From the NCBI RefSeq assembly GCF_004138325.1, contig NZ_SBLB01000001.1, positions 124,001 through 188,000 on the forward strand: DNA of 64,000 nucleotides. Direction: 5' to 3'. Below are positions 54,703 to 63,306 of the stretch, piece by piece; positions within the stretch are counted from its first letter, which is position 1; every line of letters begins with the position of its first letter. This stretch comes from Spirosoma sordidisoli (GTDB taxonomy: Bacteria > Bacteroidota > Bacteroidia > Cytophagales > Spirosomataceae). The notes beneath the pieces are model-generated. The model ran no database searches. It saw nothing but the letters and a program-made list of their open reading frames with translations, and was not told the DNA's origin. The translations under genes and the position numbers were made by a program.

Positions 54703-55864
54703 TCTGTATTTCGGGGACAACCGCATTATACTGCCTAAACTGGCCGAGAACTCGGTGGATTCCATCGTTACCGACCCGCCATACGAGATCAATATGATGG
54801 GTAAGTCCTGGGACCGGAGTGGTATTGCCTACGACGTGTATATGTGGCAGTGCGCATACCGGGTACTGAAGCCGGGGGGCTATCTGCTCGCGTTCGGCGC
54901 AACCCGGACCTACCACCGCATGGCCTGTGCGGTGGAGGATGCCGGATTCCGGGTTATAGACCAGATGATATGGCTATATTCTGAGGGCTTCCCCAAGTCG
55001 CATAACCTGAAAGGTGAGCACGAGGGTAAGGGTAGCGCGTTAAAGCCAGCGCATGAGCCCATTGTTATTGCGCAAAAACCGTTCAGGGGCACCATCCTTG
55101 ACAATGTACAGAAGTGGGGCGTCGGCGTTTTTAACATTGACCAAAGCCGCATCCCGTTTAGTACTGAACAGGACCTGAAATCGGCTACCTGGGGTCGCGG
55201 CACAGACATCACGGGGGGGCAATTTGTGGGCAGTACGCAGCCGTCAGGCAAGACCAATGTAGAGGCCAACCCGAAAGGTCGCTGGCCCGCCAACGTGCTG
55301 CACGACGGTAGTGAGCCTATTATGGACGCGTTTGCTCAGTATGGCGAACGGACCAGCGGCAAACCGAGCGGAATTAAAAAGGCTGCTAACAATATATTCG
55401 GTCAGTTTGGCGAACAGCCCTTAACCGGCTATGGCGATACGGGTAGTTTGGCCCGCTTTTTCTACTGCCCCAAAGCAACCAAAGCCGATAGGGAGGAAGG
55501 ACTACGGCGATTCTCCTTACAGCAGGGCGGTATAAAGAACGCGAGCGGTCGGGGGTTTTCGGCCTCTGACCCCAACCGGCCCATTCTTAGACGCAACACA
55601 TGCCCAACCGTCAAACCGGTTGAATTGATGCGGTATCTGTGTAAGCTGGTTACACCCACAGACGGAACCGTACTGGACCCATTTATGGGCAGTGGCTCAA
55701 CCGGCAAAGCAGCCGCTATCGAAAGTTTTGGGTTCGTCGGTATTGATAAAGACCCAGAACATTTCCCGATCGCGAAGGCGCGTATTCATCACGCTGCCGG
55801 CAAGTATAAGCCGCAATCCACCATTTTCAACCACGGATCTATCCATGAACGCAGCGAAATTTGA
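54689..55864 (+). CDS. DNA N4-cytosine/N6-adenine methyltransferase
   Basis: This encodes 391 aa from the ATG at 54689. Motif IV is D-P-P-Y at about 29-32 and motif I D-P-F-M-G-S-G-S-T-G near 330, so the order is the beta type. A target recognition region lies between, with L-L-A-F-G-A-T-R-T and K-G-S-A-L-K-P-A-H-E-P-I. Longer upstream frames overlap the previous gene and are unlikely. With the C5 enzyme it gives the phage two modifications. No restriction partner is found. Confidence 0.9.
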   Translation: MKRIDLYFGDNRIILPKLAENSVDSIVTDPPYEINMMGKSWDRSGIAYDVYMWQCAYRVLKPGGYLLAFGATRTYHRMACAVEDAGFRVIDQMIWLYSEGFPKSHNLKGEHEGKGSALKPAHEPIVIAQKPFRGTILDNVQKWGVGVFNIDQSRIPFSTEQDLKSATWGRGTDITGGQFVGSTQPSGKTNVEANPKGRWPANVLHDGSEPIMDAFAQYGERTSGKPSGIKKAANNIFGQFGEQPLTGYGDTGSLARFFYCPKATKADREEGLRRFSLQQGGIKNASGRGFSASDPNRPILRRNTCPTVKPVELMRYLCKLVTPTDGTVLDPFMGSGSTGKAAAIESFGFVGIDKDPEHFPIAKARIHHAAGKYKPQSTIFNHGSIHERSEI

Positions 55865-56270
55865 AGCCAAGCTCCGGCTGGCTACCGGCAATGTGGTGGG
55901 CATATCCCGACCCGAACAAGCCTTGCTTTGGATGAGTGAGGGGGAATACCCGGTTGAAGTCGTTACCCTGCCCGCCTGGGTGCCGATTTTCTGGCAACCC
56001 GAACGCAGCTTTTTTGACGAGGACGGCGAGTGGGACGACTCGCTGATCCAGATCAACCAGGAAGTAATGGTGCAGATGGTCTACGGAGCTAATAAGTGGT
56101 CGGCCCGCCACCTTCAGCTCAGCTCGTTGAAGCACTTGTTTCGCGAAGTGGGACGGGTGCAGCGGGTGTACAAACGCCCCCGGCCGGAGCCTGGCGAGTT
56201 CGATCTGTATTTGCTCGTGTGGTTTGGGTTCAGGTGGATCGGGCTCCGAACCCGTATTGTTGAAACGTAG
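55845..56270 (+). CDS. Hypothetical protein, 141 aa
   Basis: This encodes 141 aa from the ATG at 55845. Acidic middle (F-F-D-E-D-G-E-W-D-D) and basic C-terminal half with an aromatic end (L-Y-L-L-V-W-F-G-F). It overlaps the methylase end. Function is unknown. Confidence 0.55.
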   Translation: MNAAKFEAKLRLATGNVVGISRPEQALLWMSEGEYPVEVVTLPAWVPIFWQPERSFFDEDGEWDDSLIQINQEVMVQMVYGANKWSARHLQLSSLKHLFREVGRVQRVYKRPRPEPGEFDLYLLVWFGFRWIGLRTRIVET

Positions 56271-56272
56271 CG

Positions 56273-56905
56273 ATGAAAGAGACAGAAATCGGTAAGGAGA
56301 TCGTGTCGTTTTTTGAAGGGCCGTCTCACGAAGTCTTTTGCGAGGTTCCCTGCGCGGGTATTATTGATGTCGTGGTGCAGTGCGGTCCCATTATCACCGC
56401 TGTTGAGTGCAAGGTATCGTTCGGGTTGGCGGTGATCGAACAAGCCGTCAAGAACAAAACGTACGCGCATTATAGCTATGTCGCTGTTCCCAAGCGGCCC
56501 AGTTCTATGGGTCAGCGGATATGCAAAGACTACGGCATCGGCGTATTGGTCGCGTCGGTTGGCGGATCGTACCTAAACGTGTATGAACAGGTCAAGCCAC
56601 GCCTGAATCGACGCATCGTTCGGCCCCACCTGCCGGAGTTTTGTAAACACAACGAAGCGGGGGTGCAGAACGATAGGTGGACCGCGTTTAGCTGGTTCGT
56701 GGAGGATGTGCGCCGGTTCCTACGGCGAGAACCGATGGGTGCCACGTACAGGCAGATTTTTGACAACTGTATCCGGCATTATGGCAAACCGAGTGTGCTG
56801 AACAGTTGCCTTCAGACCTATATCCGACGCAACATACTCAAAGATATAGAGTACCGGGACGGCCGGTTTTTCCTCAGCCTTGCGTCAAATAGCCAAGCCA
56901 CATGA
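56273..56905 (+). CDS. PD-(D/E)XK-type nuclease with winged helix
   Basis: This encodes 210 aa. G-I-I-D-V-V-V-Q-C-G at 29-38 and T-A-V-E-C-K-V at 42-48 form the E-x-K type core, followed by A-H-Y-S-Y-V-A-V-P. The C-terminal 80 residues look like a winged helix (T-Y-R-Q-I-F-D-N-C-I-R-H-Y-G-K-P-S). Such proteins occur as phage or restriction-like nucleases. Its target is unknown. Confidence 0.7.
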   Translation: MKETEIGKEIVSFFEGPSHEVFCEVPCAGIIDVVVQCGPIITAVECKVSFGLAVIEQAVKNKTYAHYSYVAVPKRPSSMGQRICKDYGIGVLVASVGGSYLNVYEQVKPRLNRRIVRPHLPEFCKHNEAGVQNDRWTAFSWFVEDVRRFLRREPMGATYRQIFDNCIRHYGKPSVLNSCLQTYIRRNILKDIEYRDGRFFLSLASNSQAT

Positions 56906-57126
56906 AAGAGCCGCTATACGTACCCCTCAACTGCCACCAGGATTACATCGGCAACCGGGACCTCGACCCTATAATACACAAAGGGTTTACGGTCGGTAAA
57001 AACGGACGCACGATGTACTGGTACATTATCTGGAACAGCTGGGGAAACGCGACCATATACCGGAAGGATGTGGGTGGCATACGATGGGTGCCAAATGATA
57101 CCATGATCACTATTCATTTTAAATAA
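56902..57126 (+). CDS. Small protein, 74 aa
   Basis: This encodes 74 aa, beta-rich with several aromatic residues (M-Y-W-Y-I-I-W-N-S-W). It overlaps the nuclease gene by 4 nt. Function is unknown. Confidence 0.55.
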   Translation: MKEPLYVPLNCHQDYIGNRDLDPIIHKGFTVGKNGRTMYWYIIWNSWGNATIYRKDVGGIRWVPNDTMITIHFK

Positions 57127-57134
57127 TCAAAGCC

Positions 57135-57884
57135 ATGCCAAAAGTTTCAACCGAACGAATCGTTCGCGACAAAGGACAAGACACTGAGTTTATCTTTCAG
57201 TATGATGTAAATGTGACGAAAGATGGTGTTTTCTCAACAACATTACCCAGCGACGTAGCTAGTAGATTGGAACTGGCTGGTATATCTCTGGCTCAGAATC
57301 GACTTGGCAACAAAGGATATATAGAGAGTAAAACCTTTGATGAGTTAATTAAACGCGTCAGAGACATTGTTGATCTCTATTTCAGCAAAGAGCTGATTAG
57401 CGAAAAAATTATCATTCGCTATGCTATCCGGACAACATGCGCGTACGTCCTGGACAAGGATGGTAATATCGCGCCTAATGGCACCTACTCTCCCCTTGGC
57501 GGAGCGGGCTGGATAAATGGCACCGTCCCTCAACACGCTAGTTCTCCTATGCCTTACGGCATTCTGGCGTATTGCAAACCGTTCGTTCGGCGGGATTATC
57601 TCTACAAAAATGGAAAAATAAAGACGGAGTTCGTATCTAATATAGACTGGCGCACCGATGATTTATTAGAGTCTGGTGTCGCCCTAAAATGGCTCAATGA
57701 TTTGTGTAGCATCTGTCCGCCAGACAACGCCCCCGTTCAAGAGATAGACTATACAGAACCTGTCGCTGCCTTCTTCGTGCAGCTTATCAAGTCGCTGTGT
57801 GCGATCAATGAAAAGATTAAAGATTTTCTTGATCCTGTATCTATAAAAACGATAGCCGAATCCAATGGTAGACTTTTAGACTAA
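57135..57884 (+). CDS. Hypothetical protein next to integrase, 249 aa
   Basis: This encodes 249 aa, with lower GC than the operon. The first 60 residues are beta-rich with V-F-S-T-T-L-P-S-D, the middle is alpha/beta, and the final part helical. No enzyme motif is visible. It lies in the zone between the lytic operon and the integrase, where lysogenic-conversion and phage-exclusion genes are typical. Confidence 0.6.
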   Translation: MPKVSTERIVRDKGQDTEFIFQYDVNVTKDGVFSTTLPSDVASRLELAGISLAQNRLGNKGYIESKTFDELIKRVRDIVDLYFSKELISEKIIIRYAIRTTCAYVLDKDGNIAPNGTYSPLGGAGWINGTVPQHASSPMPYGILAYCKPFVRRDYLYKNGKIKTEFVSNIDWRTDDLLESGVALKWLNDLCSICPPDNAPVQEIDYTEPVAAFFVQLIKSLCAINEKIKDFLDPVSIKTIAESNGRLLD

Positions 57885-57914
57885 GCCAAACCACATAAAC
57901 CACAACTCTTTACC

Positions 57915-58739
57915 ATGATTTTCACAACACTAGCCTGGTTCTTTTTCAGAATAGCCGCTGTTCTGGCAATCGTCGCGGCTTACTTTGTCCTCTTTGACAA
58001 TGCTGTCCATGAACAAGCCGACGCCATACTTATAGCAGGCTCCTTTTGTTTGGTAACATCGCAAGTCTTACTGTTGATCAATTCTTGGCAGGAACGGCGA
58101 CAGAAAGGGTTGAAAACGATTAACCCAAACGTGATGTCGGAACCCGCTGGCTGGCAGAACAGGTGGGTGTCCTACCCCAAACCACCACCGCTACATAGTG
58201 AACAAATTTCATCAAAGTCGCGGCTGACCCCAGAGCTCCGTTTCTTTATAGCGATCACCGGTATTGTGGCCAGCTTTGTCGCGCTCAAAACGGGGTTTAT
58301 TAGCGACCTGACTTTTTACATAGTCTGCTTTCTGGCCCTGCTGCTACAGCAATTATTGAAGCCGAAGTACGTAGCCAATTTGTACAGCAAGGGTGGCGTC
58401 GTACCCAGCGTGTCCGACGAACTCGCTGCTGAAAATCAGAAATTGACCGAACGCATATCCGTGCTCGAATCAACGATCGAGTCACGAAACAGCACGATCC
58501 AGACGCAGCGGGACTCTATTGACACGTTACATCAGCTACAGTCCGCCCATAACGAACAACTTAACAGAAAAGACGAACTGTTCAATCAAGCGATGGCGAT
58601 TGATAAAACCAATCGGCAAACGATTGATAAGTATCGCGAACTCACGGACGAATCGCTACGTCATATCCAAACCCAGTCCGCTATGATCGTTGACCTCAGA
58701 GCGCAGCTGGAGCAGTATCAGGCTAGATCCGGTTCATGA
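57915..58739 (+). CDS. Membrane protein with cytoplasmic coiled coil
   Basis: This encodes 274 aa. Hydrophobic helices are at about 5-27, 38-57, 108-125 and 128-148, followed by a coiled coil from 170 to 270 (L-A-A-E-N-Q-K-L-T-E-R-I-S-V-L). This membrane-plus-coil layout is typical of sensor or exclusion proteins. Its end overlaps the convergent integrase gene by 17 bp. Function is unknown; superinfection exclusion is a reasonable guess. Confidence 0.65.
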   Translation: MIFTTLAWFFFRIAAVLAIVAAYFVLFDNAVHEQADAILIAGSFCLVTSQVLLLINSWQERRQKGLKTINPNVMSEPAGWQNRWVSYPKPPPLHSEQISSKSRLTPELRFFIAITGIVASFVALKTGFISDLTFYIVCFLALLLQQLLKPKYVANLYSKGGVVPSVSDELAAENQKLTERISVLESTIESRNSTIQTQRDSIDTLHQLQSAHNEQLNRKDELFNQAMAIDKTNRQTIDKYRELTDESLRHIQTQSAMIVDLRAQLEQYQARSGS

Positions 58740-59949
58740 TTCCTTTGCTGTTTTTGAGCAAATCGGTTATCGTCATGTCGATATAATCGGCCGTGGTCTT
58801 TATGCTATCGTGCTGGTATATGATTTGTAGATCGAACAGGCTACCGCCCTCCTCGATAAACCGTTTGCCAAACGTTCTTCGGGCGGTATGGGACGACACG
58901 ACTTTCCACTTCTCGATCGTTTCCTCGACCCGGTTGATTCCGGAATGCCTTACCTTCACAATGGGCGTGTTGATACCGGCCTGTCGGCAAAGTTCTTTCA
59001 TATAGTCCGATTCGCCCTGCCGCGACATGGCCGGTATCCGCCAACCACACGACTCCAGTATGTCAACGCAGGGCGTACTGATCGGCAATATGTTTTCTTT
59101 CCCGGTTTTGGCACTGGTATACCGCACGACCCACTCACCCCCTTCTTTGTGAAAGTTCTTGGCCGAGAGCCCATCGCACTCCGATATCCGTAGACTCGTG
59201 TAGCAGCGAAACAGCCACCGGACATAAGCTTTCCACATGCCTGATCCGATTGCGGGTTTCGTCTGGATCAGCGCGTCGAGCTCGGCTTTGGTCAAGCTGA
59301 TTGGCCGGGTGCGCTCGCCCTTATAGGTATAGTTATCGATCGCGTCGGGTACCACGAACCCCTGTTTCCTGGCTTCGCCCGCGACCACTTTCAAATTTTT
59401 GATATGGTTATGGATCGTCGCGTTGCTGAGCTCGTTGTCCACCAGAAAGTCGGTGTATTCGTCCAGCTTTTTCTCCGTCAGCATCGCCCAGGTCAGCGAG
59501 GTACTAAAGTTCTTTAAATGTCCCTCGACCTGATTGAAGGTCCGCAGGTACGACGGCTTGCGCCGTTTCGCGCTGATCCGCTTGAACTCGGCAAAGAACG
59601 GCACGATTCGTTCGTCGCGTTTGGTCTTGACCGCTGCCTGCTCTGGCTCTACCTGCTGCTGGATGCGATTGGTAATCTCGGTATTGGTCGGCACCATACC
59701 CAGCTTGTCGAAGTAGGCCAGGGCTGACGTGAACTGCTTCGTTAGTTCCTGGATGCGGTCGCGCATCAATACGACGTTCGGGGTCTTGGGATGCAGGCTC
59801 TGGTGGTCAACGTTGAAATGGGCCGGGGCAATACTGATACCGGCCGATATCTTGACCGTGCGCCCTTTGAACTGGGACGTGAGCGATAGCGGGGCCAGCC
59901 CCTTTTTATTGATTTTGCTCTGGTCCAGGAACAGTTTGATCTCGTACAT
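58723..59949 (-). CDS. Tyrosine integrase
   Basis: This encodes 408 aa, typical for Bacteroidota integrases: an arm-binding N-terminus (1-95, E-I-K-L-F-L-D-Q-S-K), a SAM-like core-binding domain (about 105-195) and a catalytic domain with R near 253 (S-L-R-I-S-E), K in T-G-K-E, H-T-A-R-R near 351-355, H in Y-Q-H-D-S and the nucleophile Tyr near 387 (T-A-D-Y-I-D). All catalytic residues are present. It lies inside the tRNA-Ser junction and recombines attP with the tRNA 3' end. Confidence 0.95.
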   Translation of the reverse strand: MYEIKLFLDQSKINKKGLAPLSLTSQFKGRTVKISAGISIAPAHFNVDHQSLHPKTPNVVLMRDRIQELTKQFTSALAYFDKLGMVPTNTEITNRIQQQVEPEQAAVKTKRDERIVPFFAEFKRISAKRRKPSYLRTFNQVEGHLKNFSTSLTWAMLTEKKLDEYTDFLVDNELSNATIHNHIKNLKVVAGEARKQGFVVPDAIDNYTYKGERTRPISLTKAELDALIQTKPAIGSGMWKAYVRWLFRCYTSLRISECDGLSAKNFHKEGGEWVVRYTSAKTGKENILPISTPCVDILESCGWRIPAMSRQGESDYMKELCRQAGINTPIVKVRHSGINRVEETIEKWKVVSSHTARRTFGKRFIEEGGSLFDLQIIYQHDSIKTTADYIDMTITDLLKNSKGIMNRI

Positions 59950-59981
59950 ATCGGGGAGGAACCGGGGAATGGGTTCGGGAG

Positions 59982-60012
59982 CAAAAGTAGGACAGTTACA
60001 GACCGCTGCAAA
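59982..60012 (-). promoter_or_regulatory. Integrase promoter
   Basis: On the minus strand TTTG (60012-60009), a 19-bp spacer and TACTTTTG (59989-59982): both boxes match the Bacteroidota consensus exactly. Transcript start is near 59977, about 28 nt before the ATG. Confidence 0.75.
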
Positions 60013-60016
60013 AAGT

Positions 60017-60049
60017 AAAAGACCGCCACAATGCTTTGTAGCGGTCTTT
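60017..60049. terminator. Bidirectional terminator between tRNA and integrase
   Basis: AAAGACCGC (60018-60026) and GCGGTCTTT (60041-60049) flanked by A and T tracts, with an inner ACAA/TTGT pairing. It probably stops transcripts leaving the tRNA-Ser gene before they reach the integrase promoter. Confidence 0.8.
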
Positions 60050-60082
60050 AAATGTCCTTGCCCTGCTCAGGGTCGCGTTTTG

Positions 60083-60110
60083 CGGAGAGAGAGGGATTCG
60101 AACCCTCGGT
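60083..60110. other. Probable attachment site (right junction)
   Basis: The tRNA 3' end faces the integrase and the prophage, while host genes follow its 5' side. Phages of this kind use the tRNA 3' end as core, so the junction must lie within or next to the T-arm/acceptor part. The matching left copy is outside the window, so the exact core cannot be set. 60170-60337 is host intergenic DNA with no feature I can support. Confidence 0.6.
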
Positions 60111-60169
60111 ACCGTTACCAGTACGACAGTTTAGCAAACTGTTCCTTTCGGCCTCTCAGGCATCTCTCC
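60083..60169 (-). tRNA. tRNA-Ser (GCU)
   Basis: 87 nt. Acceptor GGAGAGA/TCTCTCC, discriminator G, long variable arm typical of serine tRNA, anticodon loop TTGCTAA with anticodon GCT, T-loop GGTTCGAATCC. CCA is not encoded. It is intact although the phage sits at its 3' end. Confidence 0.95.
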
Positions 60170-60337
60170 GGATTTTTTACAACTGCTTCCGGCTTGTTGG
60201 AGTGCAAAGATAGAGCCATTCTCCGTTTATGCCAATAGGTAGCTCAGAAAAATCTTTGCAGAATCGCTAATTTTGCTCCTCTTTGCTCCTATTGGCCCTG
60301 ATTACCAGTTCCGGCAGCATCGAAAAAAAATTTTTAA

Positions 60338-61300
60338 ATGAACTGGTTATATTCATTCTCAACGACCGAATACCTCTTTATAGGGCTATTTATGTGCCTG
60401 TACGCTTTCTACATCTGGCGTACATTTCGACTCGCCCGTCAGCTGGGAACAACGGCCTGGGGAGTAGTGCCCAAATTTTTCTTACGCAGCAGCTACCTGA
60501 TTCTGCTACTGATTGCCCTGCTTGGCCCGTCTTTCGGCGAGGCCAGTGCCGATCTGATGACTACCGGACGCGACGTGTTCCTGATTGTCGATGTTTCGCG
60601 GTCCATGGATGCCGACGATGTAGTACCCACCCGGCTCGAGCGGGTCAAGTACGATGTACAGCAGCTGTGCGATACGCTGGCGGCCGACCGGTTTGGCCTG
60701 ATCCTGTCATCTACCGAGTCGTTTGTGTTGTCGCCACTCACCGCCGATCATGATGCCATCAGGCAGTCGGTTCGCGATGTTCGGACTACTGTTTCGCCAA
60801 CGGGGGGCACCAATCTGTGCGAGGCTATCGAGCTGGCCCGGCAAAAACTGCTGACCGACCCCTCGACCCGCCAGAACGCCAAGGCTATTGTTATTTTCAG
60901 CGACGGCGAAAACTTCAACACCTGCGACCGTACGGCCATGGCCCGGCTTCGTACGTTCCGGATTCCGCTGGTGACGATGGGCGTGGGTACGGAGGGGGGC
61001 GCATCGATCCGACAGGGCCGGGATTTTATACGTGACGCCGATAAGCAGATTGTACGTAGTCGGCTGAACCGAAGCTTTTTACAACGACTGGCGCTCGAGA
61101 CGCAGGGACGTTACATAGAAGTAGAAAGCCAGGATCAGCATATTGATGAGCTGGCCAGCTACATGCGGTCGTTACAGGGGCGGGTCGTTGACCAGCAGCA
61201 AGTGGCCGTATCGACCAACAAATATTACTACTTCGTGCTGGCAGCGCTGGTCCTGATTCTGTTTGATCTGATCATAACCGTACGGACGTTTCGGCTATAG
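60338..61300 (+). CDS. BatB-like von Willebrand A protein
   Basis: This encodes 320 aa. Two N-terminal membrane segments (about 8-24 and 47-65), a VWA domain with MIDAS D-V-S-R-S-M-D at about 86-92, T-G-G-T-N and F-S-D-G-E-N, and a final membrane helix at 290-310. This is the layout of BatB-type proteins in Bacteroidota, linked to envelope stress. A BatC-like gene follows. It is a host gene, outside the prophage. Confidence 0.85.
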   Translation: MNWLYSFSTTEYLFIGLFMCLYAFYIWRTFRLARQLGTTAWGVVPKFFLRSSYLILLLIALLGPSFGEASADLMTTGRDVFLIVDVSRSMDADDVVPTRLERVKYDVQQLCDTLAADRFGLILSSTESFVLSPLTADHDAIRQSVRDVRTTVSPTGGTNLCEAIELARQKLLTDPSTRQNAKAIVIFSDGENFNTCDRTAMARLRTFRIPLVTMGVGTEGGASIRQGRDFIRDADKQIVRSRLNRSFLQRLALETQGRYIEVESQDQHIDELASYMRSLQGRVVDQQQVAVSTNKYYYFVLAALVLILFDLIITVRTFRL

Positions 61301-61351
61301 GGTGGTCTCAATCTTTCGTCTTATTTTTGGACTCCTGTTTGTTCGTAGCTT

Positions 61352-62041
61352 ATGATCTATGTGTTGATGATTGCCTGGCTCTGGTGGAGCGAGACCGTGC
61401 CGGTCAACCAGATTTCGTTAAATAATCAGGCCCGGCAGGAAGCGGAATCAGCTTATCGGGCAGGCCACTACCAACAGGCCCTTAGATTATATGTCTTTCT
61501 TAGTCAGGCCACTTCAACTGCCGACCCTGCCGTTCGGCTTAACCTGGGCCACACGTACTTTCAACTGAGACAATACAAAAAAGCAGGTCAGCAGTATCAG
61601 ACGTTACTCGACTCAGACCGGTCTGCTCTGCGTACGGTAGCGGCTACCCAGCTGGGCATCATTGCCTGTCTCGACCACGACAGTACGGCGGCTCTGACCC
61701 TGTTCCGCCAGGCGTTGCTGGAAGATTTCACGAATGAACCGGCGCGGTATAACTTTGAGTTGATAAGTAAGCGGTATACTCCGCGTCCACCTTCCCGACA
61801 GGCGCCGGCCAAATCGACTGCCGAAATCCAGCAGCAGGCAGATCAACCGTCTATGGGCAATGGGCAGGTAGAACGGTCATCACGCCAGGATGATCTGCTC
61901 CGACGCTTCAGGCAGCTGAATCTGACGCAGGATCAGGCGCTTCAGCTGCTCGATGCTATGCAGACCGATGACTTACCGTATGCGCTGACGCGCTCAGCCC
62001 GACGCGTCACAAGCCCGACAGCGGGGGAAAACCGCTGGTAG
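61352..62041 (+). CDS. BatC-like TPR protein
   Basis: This encodes 229 aa. A signal-like N-terminus is followed by TPR repeats (A-E-S-A-Y-R-A-G-H-Y-Q-Q-A-L, then L-G-H-T-Y-F-Q-L-R-Q-Y-K-K-A) at about 30-140, a disordered Gln/Ser linker and a final helix. It matches BatC proteins that work with BatB. It is 51 nt after the VWA gene. Confidence 0.8.
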   Translation: MIYVLMIAWLWWSETVPVNQISLNNQARQEAESAYRAGHYQQALRLYVFLSQATSTADPAVRLNLGHTYFQLRQYKKAGQQYQTLLDSDRSALRTVAATQLGIIACLDHDSTAALTLFRQALLEDFTNEPARYNFELISKRYTPRPPSRQAPAKSTAEIQQQADQPSMGNGQVERSSRQDDLLRRFRQLNLTQDQALQLLDAMQTDDLPYALTRSARRVTSPTAGENRW

Positions 62042-62057
62042 TAATCACAAACTAACC

Positions 62058-63233
62058 ATGAACGAAGTCGTAATTATTTCCGCTGTCCGAACCCCGATTG
62101 GGGGCTTTGGTGGCGTCTTGTCTTCCCTGTCGGCGACCGACCTTGGTGCAGCCGCCATCCGGGGAGCACTCAGCCGGGCCGGTGTGCAGCCCGGCCAGGT
62201 ACAGGAGGTTATTATGGGTAACGTTGTCTCGGCCAATGTGGGTCAGGCACCGGCCAAACAGGCAGCCCTGAAAGCGGGCCTCCCGGCCATCATCCCCTGC
62301 ACCACGATCAACAAAGTATGCGCATCCGGCACGAAAGCCGTTATGCTGGCGGCACAGGCAATCCAGCTTGGCCAGGCCGACATAGTGGTGGCGGGCGGCA
62401 TGGAAAGCATGTCGAACACTCCCTACTACGTACCCAAAGCCCGCTTCGGCTATAAATACGGCAATGCCGAACTCGTTGACGGGCTGGCCCGGGATGGGCT
62501 GGTCGACGTCTACGATCAGTGTGCGATGGGCGTGTTTGCCGACCGCACGGCCCAAACCTACAGCATCAGCCGTGAAGCGCAGGATGCCTATACGGTGCAG
62601 TCATACCGGCGGGCCGAAGACAGTACCCAAACCGGGCGGTTCGCAGCAGAGATCGTTGCCGTTGAGGTGGCTGGTCGTAAAGGCACCGTAACCGTCAGTG
62701 AAGACGAAGAGTACAAGAATGTCATTTACGATAAAGTACCAACGCTGAAGGCCGCCTTCACCCCCGACGGTACCGTAACGCCAGCCAGCTCATCGCCAAT
62801 CAGCGACGGAGCCGCTGCGCTCGTTATCATGAGCCAACGCAAAGCCGATGAGCTCGGACTAAAGCCACTGGCGCGTATTTTGGCCTATGCCGACGCCGAA
62901 CAGGAACCCGAGTGGTTTACGACCGCTCCCACCAAAGCCGTACCACTGGCGCTGGAGCGGGCAGGCCTGACCACGGCCGACGTTGATTATTTTGAGATCA
63001 ACGAAGCGTTCGCCGTAGTACCCCTGGCGTTCAGTCAGCTGCTGGAGGTGCCTCAAGAGAAGCTGAACGTGTTTGGTGGTGCTGTATCGATTGGCCATCC
63101 GCTGGGTGCGTCGGGGGCCCGAATTATAACGACGCTCACGAACGTGCTGCAGCAGACTGAGGGCCGCATCGGCGCGGTCGGTATCTGCAACGGCGGAGGA
63201 GGAGCGTCAGCGCTTGTCATCGAAAAAGTATAA
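62058..63233 (+). CDS. Acetyl-CoA acetyltransferase (thiolase)
   Basis: This encodes 391 aa, the usual thiolase length. Catalytic Cys near 88-90 (N-K-V-C-A-S-G), His near 348 (G-H-P-L-G-A-S-G-A-R) and a second Cys near 378 (C-N-G-G-G-G). The enzyme joins or cleaves acetyl-CoA and acyl-CoA in fatty-acid or acetoacetyl-CoA metabolism. Host gene in tandem with the Bat genes. Confidence 0.95.
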   Translation: MNEVVIISAVRTPIGGFGGVLSSLSATDLGAAAIRGALSRAGVQPGQVQEVIMGNVVSANVGQAPAKQAALKAGLPAIIPCTTINKVCASGTKAVMLAAQAIQLGQADIVVAGGMESMSNTPYYVPKARFGYKYGNAELVDGLARDGLVDVYDQCAMGVFADRTAQTYSISREAQDAYTVQSYRRAEDSTQTGRFAAEIVAVEVAGRKGTVTVSEDEEYKNVIYDKVPTLKAAFTPDGTVTPASSSPISDGAAALVIMSQRKADELGLKPLARILAYADAEQEPEWFTTAPTKAVPLALERAGLTTADVDYFEINEAFAVVPLAFSQLLEVPQEKLNVFGGAVSIGHPLGASGARIITTLTNVLQQTEGRIGAVGICNGGGGASALVIEKV

Positions 63234-63236
63234 ACG

Positions 63237-63293
63237 GGTTTTGGGTCCGGTGTTCGCGGAAGCGAGTCATTCCATTCCGCCGGACCCAAAACC
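63237..63293. other. 14-bp inverted repeat between host genes
   Basis: GGTTTTGGGTCCGG (63237-63250) and CCGGACCCAAAACC (63280-63293) pair perfectly with a 29-nt loop. It follows the thiolase stop and precedes purC, and may act as a terminator or mRNA end. Confidence 0.65.
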
Positions 63294-63306
63294 GAATATG
63301 TAGCCA

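Noticed and set aside
60283..60753. Alternative plus-strand frame over the BatB-like start
   Set aside because: It is in another frame of the VWA gene, which has clear MIDAS and membrane features.
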